Notes: generated from the letters alone by a model not told the origin. A DNA stretch of 64,000 nucleotides from Bacteroidales bacterium (GCA_024401395.1 JAKSLD010000014.1:26942-90941); one strand, 5' to 3'. Positions 27,845 through 37,784 are shown, counted from the stretch's first letter. Numbers and translations are program-made.

Positions 27845-30370
27845 TCATTTTGCCTTTACTACAAATGCGCCAGCGAAACCAGCCTTATGCACCATATCCA
27901 GATCTGCCGTTGCCTCTTCTTTCGTAGCATAGTTTCCAGCATAGAACTTTGTTAGTCCTTTACCCGGTATCTCCTCCTTTGTAATCTCACCAACCTTAGC
28001 CAACTTCTTTGGGTCAGGATTATTTCGGAACACACCTAGCTGGATGCGATATACTACAGAACCTGCGCTGGCTGTCGGGCTTTGCTCTTTCTTGGGTTCT
28101 TCCGGCTTCGTCTCCACAATCTTATCCATATTCTCCTCTTTCTTCACAACATCCTTGACCTCTTCCTTGACTGGATCCTCCACTACGACAGGCTCTTCCT
28201 GTTTTGTAATTACCTTTTCTGGAGCCTCGCCTATTGGCTTGTCTATGGTCACCCCTACAGGATCACCCATCTTCTCCTTTGCAGGCAGAGGAAACGAACC
28301 ATCTAGGTGAATAGCCACACGATGTATAGCTCTCTCAAATGTCTTGATACTGCGTTTCTTCAATAGTCCGGCCTTAGCGAACTGGTCTTCCGAGTCTGCA
28401 AGTGTTATATTCTCCACTATCTCGAAATCTCTTCTTGCTGCGGCAGCCATCTCTTCGATCTCAGAATAGTCCACTGTGGCTGCATCCGGACCTGTTGTAA
28501 GATGTTCGCATTTATCATCATATATCTCAAACTTCTGCTCCAGTGCATTACTATGCAAGGTCAGCGAAGCTCTATTGAGCAATCCTATACGTTGTGCTAT
28601 CTCCTGAGTCGATAACTCGTCATCCCTAAACGGCATTGTCTCTCCATTCAGCACCTTCTCCTGAAGCTTAACAATCTCAATCTGCATTATGCCAGCCCAA
28701 GCCAACAAATCGTCGGCCTTCTGCAGTTCCTCTATCTCTGCTAGGCTAAACACAGTTGCATAGAAAGGGGCTCGTTCAGCCTTCATATCCACGAAATAGG
28801 CCTCATCATACATTATGTAATCGGAAGCGACCAACAAGTTATCCCAATCAAACGACACCTTCTTCGGAGTTCTTCTTATACTTGAGAACGGAATATAATC
28901 ACCTGACTCTACCAAACGCTGTATTGTTGATATCTCCAGATTACGCACCTTCTCGCTCTGTTCAGTTATCAGATCCTCCAGTGCATACAACCTCTTCTCT
29001 ATCTTCAGCACCTCTGATATCTGCTCATTTCTTTGCTCATTGGTCCTGAGGTTCATAAATTCCTTTCGCTTGGCACCCATCAAGTTGTGCAGACTATCGT
29101 GCTCCTGTTGTATGTCAAATAACTTCTGGTAAGCCGACATTGCTTCAGAAGATCTGAAATGCTCCCATTGCGTATACGTCAACGAGTCGCATATTTCAAA
29201 CCGGAATCTATCCTCCTGCTCAGTCACGCTGAACTGCTTTGCCACCGAAGCTCTCATACCATTAAGTGCCGTAGCCGAGGTATTCAGGGCATCATTTCTC
29301 ATTTCAGAGAGCGAAGGATCAATCTCCAGTGCGGCTGCTTGACGAATCTCATCAGTAGACTGAGCGAAACTACGTATCACACTATTGTCCCACAATATCT
29401 CATATACCACCACCGAGTCGGTAGAAGTCTCTCTGTTTGATGTAAACCAAGCCCTGTTTCGGAACTCGTCAGCCACAAACAGATAGTCGTCCGCTGGTGA
29501 ATTAAAAGGCACGCCCAGATTCATAGGCTCAGTGAAAGTTCTATTCTCTGCATCGTAAGTAGTGCGATAGATATCCCAGCCACCCAAACCACCTGGTCGG
29601 TCCGAAGAGAAATAGAGTGTCGTACCATCAGTCATCATCACCGGCATCTTATCGTTTGCCGTTGTAGCCAGACCATTGAGCAATGTAGCCTCACCCCAGC
29701 CATCAAGCAATTGTTCCATCTTGTACAGATGTTCATTCTGCTCTTCCTCTGGAGTCATAGAAAAATACACTGCATCACCTCTCTCTGTGCGGAACAGAAT
29801 ACCATTAGGGTCGATATTATCTGAGAAGAATGCACTGTTTCTTGCCACTGTACCCACCTCCTTAGAAGGTGTATAAATCATCATTGAAGAATCTCGTGGC
29901 ACCTTATACTTGTCGATTACTCTAAGTTTGAAGAGTTTGCTAGACAGCGGTATTGCTACCGTACATTGTTCAATCTGTTTCTGGCACTGCTCATCATACT
30001 TATGCGTCTTCGTTGTCTTGAGATACTTCTCATACGACTGCTGTGCCAGCTCGTACTCATATATTCTCTGATATGCCAAACCAAGATAATAATGACTTTC
30101 TGCCACGAATCCCTTTACCTGCGAATACTTCAGACGTCTGATACCCTCAGTGTTATTTACACCCGACAGCACGTATGATGCTCCCAGGTAATAGTTCTGT
30201 TTAGCATCCCTATCATTCTTTGCCATCACAGGTTCCAAAGTAGATATGACAGCAGAGTAATCGCCATCTTCAAATTGTGACGAAATCTTCTTAATGTTGA
30301 CCGTTTGCGCCATTATCCCAATGACGCAGCAAGCCAAAAGCAATAGTGTTGATATTATCTTGTTTCGCAC
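27845..30370 (-). CDS. TPR / PD40 propeller / SPOR envelope protein
   Basis: A large exported protein of about 841 residues. An N-terminal signal peptide (IISTLLLLACCVIGIMAQ) is followed by TPR-like helices (about 30-150, including AESHYYLGLAYQRIYEYELAQQSYEKYL). A PD40-type propeller segment follows (LYFSSDRPGGLGGWDIYRTTYD, about residues 255-330). A long charged helical region comes next, then a Lys/Glu/Val/Pro-rich linker (about 715-765). The C-terminal SPOR domain (VVYRIQLGVFRNNPDPKKLAKV onward) would bind denuded peptidoglycan. The layout partly resembles envelope proteins linked to gliding and type 9 secretion in Bacteroidetes, but no OmpA domain is present. The start is a GTG at 30370, with a TTG at 30376 also possible. 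Confidence 0.82.
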   Translation of the reverse strand: MRNKIISTLLLLACCVIGIMAQTVNIKKISSQFEDGDYSAVISTLEPVMAKNDRDAKQNYYLGASYVLSGVNNTEGIRRLKYSQVKGFVAESHYYLGLAYQRIYEYELAQQSYEKYLKTTKTHKYDEQCQKQIEQCTVAIPLSSKLFKLRVIDKYKVPRDSSMMIYTPSKEVGTVARNSAFFSDNIDPNGILFRTERGDAVYFSMTPEEEQNEHLYKMEQLLDGWGEATLLNGLATTANDKMPVMMTDGTTLYFSSDRPGGLGGWDIYRTTYDAENRTFTEPMNLGVPFNSPADDYLFVADEFRNRAWFTSNRETSTDSVVVYEILWDNSVIRSFAQSTDEIRQAAALEIDPSLSEMRNDALNTSATALNGMRASVAKQFSVTEQEDRFRFEICDSLTYTQWEHFRSSEAMSAYQKLFDIQQEHDSLHNLMGAKRKEFMNLRTNEQRNEQISEVLKIEKRLYALEDLITEQSEKVRNLEISTIQRLVESGDYIPFSSIRRTPKKVSFDWDNLLVASDYIMYDEAYFVDMKAERAPFYATVFSLAEIEELQKADDLLAWAGIMQIEIVKLQEKVLNGETMPFRDDELSTQEIAQRIGLLNRASLTLHSNALEQKFEIYDDKCEHLTTGPDAATVDYSEIEEMAAAARRDFEIVENITLADSEDQFAKAGLLKKRSIKTFERAIHRVAIHLDGSFPLPAKEKMGDPVGVTIDKPIGEAPEKVITKQEEPVVVEDPVKEEVKDVVKKEENMDKIVETKPEEPKKEQSPTASAGSVVYRIQLGVFRNNPDPKKLAKVGEITKEEIPGKGLTKFYAGNYATKEEATADLDMVHKAGFAGAFVVKAK

Positions 30371-30405
30371 AGTCAATATAGTTTAATTCTTATCTGGTAT
30401 AAACC

Positions 30406-30858
30406 TTAAATGATTACCATCTGGTTCTCATTTGTTGTCTTCTCGCAGAAATGGCAACGGAATGCCAAAGGCGACTTGCTTATGACACGGAAGCGAGTCG
30501 TGATAGGCTGATGGTTCGTAACGCACTTAGGATTCATACACTTTACATAGCCTATTACCTCATCAGGCACAGCCACCATGCGCTTCTCAACAACTTCGTA
30601 GTTACGTATTATGTTCAGCTTAGCCTGTGGAGCCACGAGAGCAATCTTGTTTATCTCGTCGCCCTCGAAAAACTTATCAGCAACCTTAATGATACTCTTT
30701 CTGCCAAGTTTATGGCTCTCGAGATTAGTTCCAAAAGTTATCTGATTTGGGATATGCTCAAGTCCAAGAATAGAGATTACCTTAAAGAGGTTCTCTGCAG
30801 GAATACGATCTATTACTGTTCCGTCCTTAATAGCGGATACCTTAAGTTCCTTCTGCAT
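30406..30858 (-). CDS. pyrI: Aspartate carbamoyltransferase regulatory chain PyrI
   Basis: A 150-residue allosteric subunit of aspartate transcarbamoylase, which binds CTP/ATP and holds the catalytic trimers together. The N-terminal nucleotide-binding domain begins KELKVSAIKDGTVIDRIPA. The C-terminal zinc domain carries four cysteines in CMNPKC and CHFC. It is 30 bases downstream of pyrB in the same operon. Confidence 0.96.
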   Translation of the reverse strand: MQKELKVSAIKDGTVIDRIPAENLFKVISILGLEHIPNQITFGTNLESHKLGRKSIIKVADKFFEGDEINKIALVAPQAKLNIIRNYEVVEKRMVAVPDEVIGYVKCMNPKCVTNHQPITTRFRVISKSPLAFRCHFCEKTTNENQMVII

Positions 30859-30888
30859 AATTATTTCCTTTTATCAATTATAAAGAAA

Positions 30889-31800
30889 TTACTTTACACC
30901 CATAATAGCTGCGATGATAGCCATACGGGTATACATACCATTCTCAGCCTGCTGGAAGTAGTATGCCTTTGGATTAGCATCCACGTCCTCCGAGATCTCA
31001 TTCACTCTTGGCAGTGGGTGAAGTATCTTGAGATTATCCTTAGTATTGGCAAGCATTTCATTGCGAAGTACATATGTGTTCTTCACGCGCTCATACTCCA
31101 TAAGGTCGGCGAAACGTTCCTTCTGTACTCGGGTCATATAGAGAATATCAGCCTCATTCAATACGGCATTCATATCCTTATGCTCCTCATACTTGATGCC
31201 TCTGTGATCGAGGAACTCCTTATACTCGTCCGGCATCTTGAGTTCATCTGGCGACACGAAATAGAAAGTAGGTTCGAAATCGGCCATAGCCTGAATGAGT
31301 GAATGCACAGTGCGGCCATATTTCATATCACCCACCATAGCAATCTTCAAGTGGTCGAGATGACCCTGAGTCTTCATCATTGAATACATGTCGAGCAAAG
31401 TCTGCGAAGGGTGCTGATTAGCACCATCACCTGCATTTACAACTGGTACTCTTGACTGCTCGCTTGCATATCGAGCTGCGCCCTCCAATGGGTGACGCAT
31501 CACGATTAGGTCGGCATAATTAGATACCATCTTGATAGTATCTTTCAGTGTCTCGCCCTTTGTCGTAGAAGTTGCATTTACATCCGAGAAGCCGATTACA
31601 CGTGCGCCCAGGCGGTTCATTGCCGTCTCGAAACTGAGTCGTGTACGGGTAGATGGTTCGAAGAATAGGCTCGCAATGATGTGTCCTTGAAGAAGTGGCT
31701 GATGTGGATTTTTTTCGAAATCGGCAGCCAACTCGAGAATGCGAAGAATCTCGTCCTTAGTGAAATCCGTAATGGATACGAGACTTTTATTTTTAATCAT
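30889..31800 (-). CDS. pyrB: Aspartate carbamoyltransferase catalytic chain PyrB
   Basis: A 303-residue catalytic subunit of the pyrimidine pathway, joining carbamoyl phosphate and aspartate. The carbamoyl-phosphate loop is [43 protein letters not shown] and the C-terminal [10 protein letters not shown] are family signatures. I start at the ATG at 31800 ([13 protein letters not shown]); the frame from 31833 adds 11 unconserved residues and would overlap the promoter. Operon with pyrI. Confidence 0.96.
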   Translation of the reverse strand: MIKNKSLVSITDFTKDEILRILELAADFEKNPHQPLLQGHIIASLFFEPSTRTRLSFETAMNRLGARVIGFSDVNATSTTKGETLKDTIKMVSNYADLIVMRHPLEGAARYASEQSRVPVVNAGDGANQHPSQTLLDMYSMMKTQGHLDHLKIAMVGDMKYGRTVHSLIQAMADFEPTFYFVSPDELKMPDEYKEFLDHRGIKYEEHKDMNAVLNEADILYMTRVQKERFADLMEYERVKNTYVLRNEMLANTKDNLKILHPLPRVNEISEDVDANPKAYYFQQAENGMYTRMAIIAAIMGVK

Positions 31801-31830
31801 GGGATTATATTTTGAAGCATTATCGAGATG

Positions 31831-31838
31831 CAAATATA
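31831..31838 (-). promoter_or_regulatory. -7 box of the pyrBI promoter
   Basis: The minus strand reads TATATTTG here, a perfect TAnnTTTG, 30 bases upstream of the pyrB ATG. No convincing TTTG is seen at -33. No attenuator-like hairpin is visible in the short leader. Confidence 0.5.
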
Positions 31839-31914
31839 GTGCTTTTTGAGGTATTATATACCCTTATCTTTGTCAAAAAAGACTATAATAGTTATTGTTG
31901 ATAATATAGGCGTA

Positions 31915-31964
31915 GTCTATGGCTAGTCATAGAGAGCACCCTTGTTCATCGTAATTTTTTTATA
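31915..31964 (-). repeat. MNKG dispersed element, copy 2
   Basis: On the minus strand AAAAAATTACG is followed by ATGAACAAGGG and TGCTCTC. The ATG at 31949 opens MNKGALYD, ended by TAG at 31923-31925. The other strand of the element ends with TATATTTG, a -7 box that faces the flippase gene. A TCTATG/CATAGA inverted repeat lies just beyond the TAG side. The element fills much of the pyrB-flippase gap. Confidence 0.75.
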
Positions 31965-31968
31965 TTTG
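31961..31968 (+). promoter_or_regulatory. -7 box of the flippase promoter
   Basis: TATATTTG at 31961-31968, with CTTG 16 bases upstream (31941-31944) inside repeat copy 2. The expected start is near 31975, leaving a leader of about 18 bases before the ATG at 31993. A second candidate, TTTG (31845-31848) with TATCTTTG (31865-31872), lies further upstream. Confidence 0.5.
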
Positions 31969-31992
31969 CACCGTTTCGGACGAATAGAGCAG

Positions 31993-33537
31993 ATGGCAGA
32001 ATCAAGGACTCAGAAAAGTATTCGCAATGCGAAAGTCGCACTGTTTTTCAGTGTGCTGACTTTTGCGTTGGGCTTTTTTTCGCGAAAAATACTCCTGGAT
32101 GCTCTAGGGGCTGACATATTGGGACTATATACTACGGCCAACAATCTTTGCGGATTTCTGAACCTAGCTGAGATGGGAATCACATCTGCTGTGGCATTTT
32201 CTCTATACAAGCCTATTTTCGACAACGACCGACAAGCCATAACTGAAATAGTCTCAATACAAGGCTGGCTGTTCAGGTATGTGGGAACGGCAATGATTGT
32301 GGGAGCAATCATACTGATGGCTTGTTTCCCTGTATTCTTCAATGAGGAGAAGACACATCTGCCATTGTGGTATTCATACGCGACATTTGGGGTTGTGTTT
32401 CTGTCGCAGGTATTGGGGTATTTCTTTTGCTATCAGCAGACGTTGCTGAGTGCCGACCAGAAGGAGTATAAGATAGTCACGGCGCTACAGGGAGGAAGGT
32501 CGCTCAAGATGGTGCTGCAGATAGTGGGGATTGGGTTCTGGGGATTGGGGTATGAGTTTTGGCTGATTATAGAGCTATTATGTGGCGTTTTGACAGTAGG
32601 AATAATAGCGTTTGAGATTAACAAACAATACAAATGGCTCAACTGCGACATTTCTCAAGGGGGGACTCTATTGATTAAATATCATGTCATCCTAGAAAAA
32701 ATCAAGCAGATGATGGTGCATAAGATTTGTTTTTCAATTATTGACAGAGTTAGTCCGGTTATAGTTTATGGTTTGATTTCACTATCGGTTGTAGCTATAT
32801 ATGGGAACTATATGATGATAATAACAAATATAGGTATCCTTGTAAGCAGTTGCTTTAATGGGCTAACAGCCAGTATAGGGAATCTTGCATCAGAAAGAAA
32901 TGACAATAAGGTTGAGAGTTTTTTCAGGTCGTGCCTTATTTTTAGATTATGGTTAGTTTCGATAATCTGCTACTGTATTGGAAAGTTGATAAACCCATTC
33001 ATGACACTATGGGTAGGAGCAGATTATTTGTTTGATGAACAAATGGTATTATTATTGGTCATATTCTCTTTCGTAGAATTTTCCTGCACAACAGATCCAT
33101 TCATATATGCGTACGGATTATATCAAGACATATGGGCTCCAATAACGCACTTGGCACTCAATCTATCATTATCGATTATATTGGGGATGGCATTAGGTGT
33201 GAAAGGCGTTGTTTTGGGTGTAACAATCAGTCAAGCCTTGATATACGGTATCTGGAAACCATATTTTTTATATACAAGAGGATTTAAAATATCGGCATTG
33301 AGGATAATCCCCACGGCATTGGTGGCATTTTTGCTAATAGGTGGAACGTGGTATGTTTCTGACAACATCCTCAATATGCTTAATCTGACTATTATTACAT
33401 GGGGAGAATTGGTATATTCAGGAACAGTCACATTACTTGTCTTTGGAGTAATAAGTACAGCATTATTTTATGGATTACTGAAAAGATATAGAGAAACACT
33501 AGTGAGGATACTCCAAAATGCGACAAGCAAACGGTAA
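31993..33537 (+). CDS. Polysaccharide flippase (Wzx/MATE-like)
   Basis: A 514-residue integral membrane protein with roughly 12-14 hydrophobic segments, of the polysaccharide-exporter type that moves lipid-linked oligosaccharides across the inner membrane. The start at 31993 (MAESRTQKSIRNAK) gives the basic cytoplasmic end usual in the family; the frame from 31942 would begin inside the repeat element. It stands on the opposite strand from the glycosyltransferase row that follows, with which it converges. Base composition changes inside the gene: G-rich with many gg runs up to about 32650, clearly more AT-rich after that. Confidence 0.85.
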   Translation: MAESRTQKSIRNAKVALFFSVLTFALGFFSRKILLDALGADILGLYTTANNLCGFLNLAEMGITSAVAFSLYKPIFDNDRQAITEIVSIQGWLFRYVGTAMIVGAIILMACFPVFFNEEKTHLPLWYSYATFGVVFLSQVLGYFFCYQQTLLSADQKEYKIVTALQGGRSLKMVLQIVGIGFWGLGYEFWLIIELLCGVLTVGIIAFEINKQYKWLNCDISQGGTLLIKYHVILEKIKQMMVHKICFSIIDRVSPVIVYGLISLSVVAIYGNYMMIITNIGILVSSCFNGLTASIGNLASERNDNKVESFFRSCLIFRLWLVSIICYCIGKLINPFMTLWVGADYLFDEQMVLLLVIFSFVEFSCTTDPFIYAYGLYQDIWAPITHLALNLSLSIILGMALGVKGVVLGVTISQALIYGIWKPYFLYTRGFKISALRIIPTALVAFLLIGGTWYVSDNILNMLNLTIITWGELVYSGTVTLLVFGVISTALFYGLLKRYRETLVRILQNATSKR

Positions 33538-33545
33538 ATGACATA

Positions 33546-34685
33546 TCACTTTGTCACAGTTTCTGCATGATAGATCGACACCAAATGCTTCCCGACCTCA
33601 TCAAAACTATACTGACGTCCGTATTCTTTTATAGTTGATTTATCAAAAGTATCACTCGTATCAAGCATTTGCATAATAGCCTGTGACAATTGGCTTTCAT
33701 CCCTTGGTTCAATCAATAATCCGCACTTAGAATCAATCATTTCACTTATTCCTCCAACATTTGTAGATACAACAGGTATTCCTACAGCCAGAGCCTCCGA
33801 TATGACTACAGGAGCATTTTCGTAATTGGAAAACATTACCATAAAGTCACTATTTCGTAACCAGTCGCAGACTTCTCTCGGAGTTTGTTCGCCTACAAAT
33901 CTGACAACATTATCCGTTAAGTTCAATTGCTCTGAATATAGTTTTACTTGTTTATAATCCGCGCCATCCCCTACTATTACCAACTCGAAATCATCTCTTT
34001 TCGCTAATACTTCTTTTATACTTCGCAAAATACCTGTAATATTCTTATGCTTATCATTAAAACATGATATGTGTAGTATCCTCTTCTTCCCTATACTAAT
34101 AGTCTTTTCGTAACTATCATAGAAAAAATCATCTACCACATTATTTATCTTTCCATATACCCCCGGGGATAGACCTCTTCTCTGCATAGCCTTACCTAGG
34201 TCTTCACTTACGGGAAGTATACATTTTGCATTTTTCACAACTATCTGAGTCAACATTTTATGCACAAAATTCCTAAAACATACTCTCATGTGAAGATATC
34301 TCGTCCAATGCTCTACCACTACGTATGGCACTCTACGGAACCTCCATAAGAGCCAAGCTAACACCCCACATCTTGTAAGCACGTTCACTTGTACCAAATC
34401 AGGCTTCTCTTTCAATCTCTTATATCCGAATAGAAATGCTCTGAAATATACCCAGAATTTGAAAAGGGCCAATTTGGGGTTTGGGTAATAAACCACTATT
34501 TCATGAACACCGTCTATTACTTCTTCTGTAATTTCATATTCAGATACATTCTCATCTGGTTTTAAATAAATTACCTCAACGCAAGACACACACCTACGCA
34601 CTGCCTGTGCGTGTTTTCTAACACACAAACCAGACATTGCATCATATCTAGACGGATACCACGAAGTTAAAAACAGAACATTCAT
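33546..34685 (-). CDS. Glycosyltransferase family 4
   Basis: A GT4-type retaining glycosyltransferase of 379 residues. The N-terminus MNVLFLTSWYPSRYDAMSGLCVRKHAQAV is the usual acceptor-side start with a GxFVxxxAxAL-like motif. The C-terminal GT-B half has FVGEQTPREVCDWLRNSDFMV, SEALAVGIPVVSTNVGGISEMI, with the EX7E-type glutamates. The ATG at 34685 overlaps the stop of the preceding gene (TAATG), so I prefer it over 34709. The sugar donor cannot be read from sequence. The gene belongs to the row 37777-33546 that builds a surface glycan. Confidence 0.85.
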   Translation of the reverse strand: MNVLFLTSWYPSRYDAMSGLCVRKHAQAVRRCVSCVEVIYLKPDENVSEYEITEEVIDGVHEIVVYYPNPKLALFKFWVYFRAFLFGYKRLKEKPDLVQVNVLTRCGVLAWLLWRFRRVPYVVVEHWTRYLHMRVCFRNFVHKMLTQIVVKNAKCILPVSEDLGKAMQRRGLSPGVYGKINNVVDDFFYDSYEKTISIGKKRILHISCFNDKHKNITGILRSIKEVLAKRDDFELVIVGDGADYKQVKLYSEQLNLTDNVVRFVGEQTPREVCDWLRNSDFMVMFSNYENAPVVISEALAVGIPVVSTNVGGISEMIDSKCGLLIEPRDESQLSQAIMQMLDTSDTFDKSTIKEYGRQYSFDEVGKHLVSIYHAETVTK

Positions 34686-35854
34686 TAATGATTTGATGTT
34701 TTTCTGCATGTACCAACAAGTACAATAATGATTAATACAACAGAAGCAGTATACAATAAAAATCCAGGCTCTTCTGGGAGATATGGCTTCAATCTTGAAT
34801 ATCTAGCATATTCAAAAAAAGACGTGCTTACGGTACAAAAAGCTATCCACAATGATATATTAGTGCGTTTTAATAACAAATAAGCTACACTAAGCTGATC
34901 GCCCAAGTACAAATATCTGTCATGCATGCATGGAAGTATATATGGAATTATTATGGCTCCGACCATAGCTACAACCAGCATATTCTCAATATTAAGATTA
35001 TAGTTACTCGGTCTTAGTAAATAACCATACAACAATGTAAACGACACTGTAAGCACCATTCCTACAATCCTTACAGGCTCATAATAATCATTTGAAATGA
35101 ATATATACGGATTTGCTAGATTTTGGGACAGTCGGGGGTCCTGGTTAGCTTGTCCTATATAAATCATTAGTATTTCAGATATAGGTCTACCTGCTATAAG
35201 GGATGGAACTACTGTTATAATAACAGTTATTAAAGCAAAAACAAAATGCCAAATTTTGACTTCCCCATGAATTAGAGCGACAAATAAAAAAGGAAGTATA
35301 AAAATAGCCTGCATTTTGAAAGCGAACGCGAGTCCGAACATAACGCAAGCTAGAATTGGGCGTCGCTTCATAATTGAAAATATGGTTAGCACACAGAACG
35401 TTGAGTACATAACATCGCACTGTCCCCAATAACTGCTATTCCAAAATAATGTAGGGACAAGCCACATAATTGACGCTGTGAGATGCAATTTGATAGAATG
35501 ATCTATATGGTATAACATGTACGATATTGAATAACAAAGCACAATATCAAATAATACTGAAAAAAACTTGATACCATAAACATAGTATTGCGGTTGCAAT
35601 AGAGAAATAGGGCACAAAAAGTAAGTATAGAGAGGCATATAATTACACTCCTCATGTACGTGTGCTAAGCCGTATATTATTCCGTAGTCTCTAAAATGCT
35701 GTGTCCATGGCTCTACAAAACAAAGCAAATCATCACTATGATGAGGCGAAAGGATTATCCTGACTAAAAAACCAATCACAAAGAGGAAAATTGGGAGTCT
35801 ATCATACTTACTTCCTAATGCCTCAATCTTATTGAATAATATTTTTACATTCAT
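34685..35854 (-). CDS. Gpi18-like mannosyltransferase (GT-C membrane protein)
   Basis: A 389-residue polytopic protein with about ten membrane helices, resembling the Gpi18-like/GT-C class that uses a polyprenyl-phosphate sugar. The first periplasmic loop has HHSDDLLCFVEPWTQHF, where GT-C enzymes keep an acidic catalytic motif. NSSYWGQCDVMYS and FGLAFAFKMQAIFILPF are typical of the group. The start at 35854 (MNVKILFNK) lies 4 bases after the GT2 stop; the frame from 35884 would overlap that gene by 26 bases. Function is assigned at class level only. Confidence 0.72.
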   Translation of the reverse strand: MNVKILFNKIEALGSKYDRLPIFLFVIGFLVRIILSPHHSDDLLCFVEPWTQHFRDYGIIYGLAHVHEECNYMPLYTYFLCPISLLQPQYYVYGIKFFSVLFDIVLCYSISYMLYHIDHSIKLHLTASIMWLVPTLFWNSSYWGQCDVMYSTFCVLTIFSIMKRRPILACVMFGLAFAFKMQAIFILPFLFVALIHGEVKIWHFVFALITVIITVVPSLIAGRPISEILMIYIGQANQDPRLSQNLANPYIFISNDYYEPVRIVGMVLTVSFTLLYGYLLRPSNYNLNIENMLVVAMVGAIIIPYILPCMHDRYLYLGDQLSVAYLLLKRTNISLWIAFCTVSTSFFEYARYSRLKPYLPEEPGFLLYTASVVLIIIVLVGTCRKTSNH

Positions 35855-35858
35855 CTTT

Positions 35859-36809
35859 TTATTTGCATATACATTTATCTTCACTCAGAATATATTCACT
35901 TCTTCCTTTTACCTCATCAAATATTCCCCCTATATATAATCCAACAACGCCAATAGTTATCATCTGCATTCCGGAAAAGAACGATAATAAAATAACCAAT
36001 GTAGTCCATCCACTCACAGCATCTGTGAATCCTACCATTTTACCAAACAGTGCATAAAGGGCATAAACAATAGAAACAAGTACACTTAGTCCTCCTAGAC
36101 TTAAAATAAATTTTAAAGGCTTAGTTGAGAAATACAAGAAAGATGACATTGCTAAACGCAACATTTTGCGTAAAGGATATTTCGTATCTCCAGACATTCG
36201 AGCCTCTCTTACATATTTATATGCAATTTGCTTATAACCAATCCATGACATCAAGCCTCTAACATATTTCCCATGCTCTGTAAATTTATTGAATTGTCTT
36301 ATCGCATTCGGGCCAATAACTCTAAAATCACCCACATCTTTTGGAAGTTCGATTTCACTCATATAATTCAACACCTTATAGAACCAACGAGCAGACAAAC
36401 GCTTGAATAAACTCTCTCCCTTTCTTTTATTTCTCTGACCAAAAACAATCTCGGCATTCTCTTTTACGAGAATGTGAAGCATGTCTGGAATTAACTCTGG
36501 AGGATCTTGAAGATCCGCGTCTATTATTGCAGCATAGTTCGTTCTACAAAAGTTAACCCCGGCAGTAATTGCAGCTTGATGTCCAAAGTTTCTTGAGAAG
36601 GATAACACCTGGATTTCAGAATAAATTTTCGCCGCTTCGAATAATATATCAAACGTTCGATCATTACTGCCATCATTGACAAATAACAGTACAACTTCAT
36701 ATCCAATATTTTTTAATTTATTGGACACATCAATTAACGAAGATATAGACAATGGCAACACATCCTGTTCATTGTAACACGGTATTATTATTGTAATATC
36801 TTTTTTCAT
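35859..36809 (-). CDS. Glycosyltransferase family 2 (DPM1/GtrB-like)
   Basis: A 316-residue GT2 enzyme. The N-terminal GT-A domain has IIIPCYNEQDVLPLSI, FVNDGSNDRT and the DxD-region IDADLQDPPELI. Two C-terminal membrane helices (about residues 230-255 and 265-290) follow, as in polyprenyl-phosphate glycosyltransferases. It probably loads a sugar on undecaprenyl phosphate, which would suit the GT-C type transferase encoded next. Its start overlaps the stop of the acetyltransferase-like gene (ATGA). Confidence 0.86.
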   Translation of the reverse strand: MKKDITIIIPCYNEQDVLPLSISSLIDVSNKLKNIGYEVVLLFVNDGSNDRTFDILFEAAKIYSEIQVLSFSRNFGHQAAITAGVNFCRTNYAAIIDADLQDPPELIPDMLHILVKENAEIVFGQRNKRKGESLFKRLSARWFYKVLNYMSEIELPKDVGDFRVIGPNAIRQFNKFTEHGKYVRGLMSWIGYKQIAYKYVREARMSGDTKYPLRKMLRLAMSSFLYFSTKPLKFILSLGGLSVLVSIVYALYALFGKMVGFTDAVSGWTTLVILLSFFSGMQMITIGVVGLYIGGIFDEVKGRSEYILSEDKCICK

Positions 36810-37777
36810 ACAGCTAGCCTCATAAGAATTCTACCCAGCAAACCTCGAATCTTAATAATCTGCAAATATGCTACTTTTTCCGTTCCTATCCCAGCATACG
36901 AGCTAGCCATTCCTTCATTTGTACCACCTCCATGATTATAACTTATACAACCGCTCGATTTTATATCGCAAATCTGCTTTAGTACAACTAAAGAAGACGA
37001 GCCGTCTGATTTAAATTCTGGATTTATATATGTGGACACCCCTAATGAGTTTTCACCTTCTATCGTGTATAACGCAGCTGCATGTATGTTTCCTTGCTTG
37101 TCATGTATAGAGATAATGCGAGCACAACTTCTACTCACAGCCTCATCGAACAATTGACAAAACAACTTTTTCGAATAAAAAACTTCATCATTCTTTGTCT
37201 TTAATTCTTCTGAATACAGGTCGTAGTATTGAGATGGGGGCACTATGTTAATTCTACAACTCCACTCTTCTCCAAAGGCCTTGTTTACCTTCTTCTGTTT
37301 GTCTTTTCTAAACAACTTATATACACCATCTTCACTGTCTGGTATCTCCTTCATCACATAAGTATACCTCACCCTACACAAGAATCCGTTCCACTCCAAT
37401 GCCTGCCACCCTATCGAGTCTATGCCCAATTTCATATTCAGATAGAATATTCCTCTTCTGTCAACCTCATCGGATATCGTCTTTATTATCTTACTGGCTA
37501 CACTGTCATACTCTGAAACCTTCTTTCCCTCTGTCAAGTGCCTCATCCATATTCCCATGTGCATAGTCAACTGCGGCTGCACCACAAACGTCAACCATAA
37601 TTTCTTCACATAGTGATATGGCATCGCACCTATTATCTCCCCTTTCTCATCCTCAACAACTATCGCATCCCAACCCTTCCCTTTTTCGCTAGACACTATA
37701 TCAAGCCACCACGGCTGCATAGCCAATGGCAACTTGACTTTCTCTGAAAGTTGTATGTATTTTTCTTTCTGCGTCAT
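36806..37777 (-). CDS. GNAT / FemAB-like acyltransferase
   Basis: A 323-residue protein with a GNAT-fold layout similar to FemAB or BioF2-type acyltransferases. The N-terminal half has QPWWLDIVSSEKGKGWDAIVVEDEKGEIIGAMPYH. The middle has the FRKDKQKKVNKA region seen in the family, and the C-terminal half has IHAAALYTIEGENSLGVSTYINPEFK. The start at 37777 (MTQKEKYIQL) lies 7 bases after the lipase stop. Its place in the glycan row suggests modification of a surface sugar, but this is inferred from context. Confidence 0.68.
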   Translation of the reverse strand: MTQKEKYIQLSEKVKLPLAMQPWWLDIVSSEKGKGWDAIVVEDEKGEIIGAMPYHYVKKLWLTFVVQPQLTMHMGIWMRHLTEGKKVSEYDSVASKIIKTISDEVDRRGIFYLNMKLGIDSIGWQALEWNGFLCRVRYTYVMKEIPDSEDGVYKLFRKDKQKKVNKAFGEEWSCRINIVPPSQYYDLYSEELKTKNDEVFYSKKLFCQLFDEAVSRSCARIISIHDKQGNIHAAALYTIEGENSLGVSTYINPEFKSDGSSSLVVLKQICDIKSSGCISYNHGGGTNEGMASSYAGIGTEKVAYLQIIKIRGLLGRILMRLAV

Positions 37778-37784
37778 CAGAATT

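Noticed and set aside
30451..31302. A 283-codon plus-strand frame opposite pyrI and pyrB.
   Set aside because: Both minus-strand genes are unmistakable and the frame has no protein-like features.
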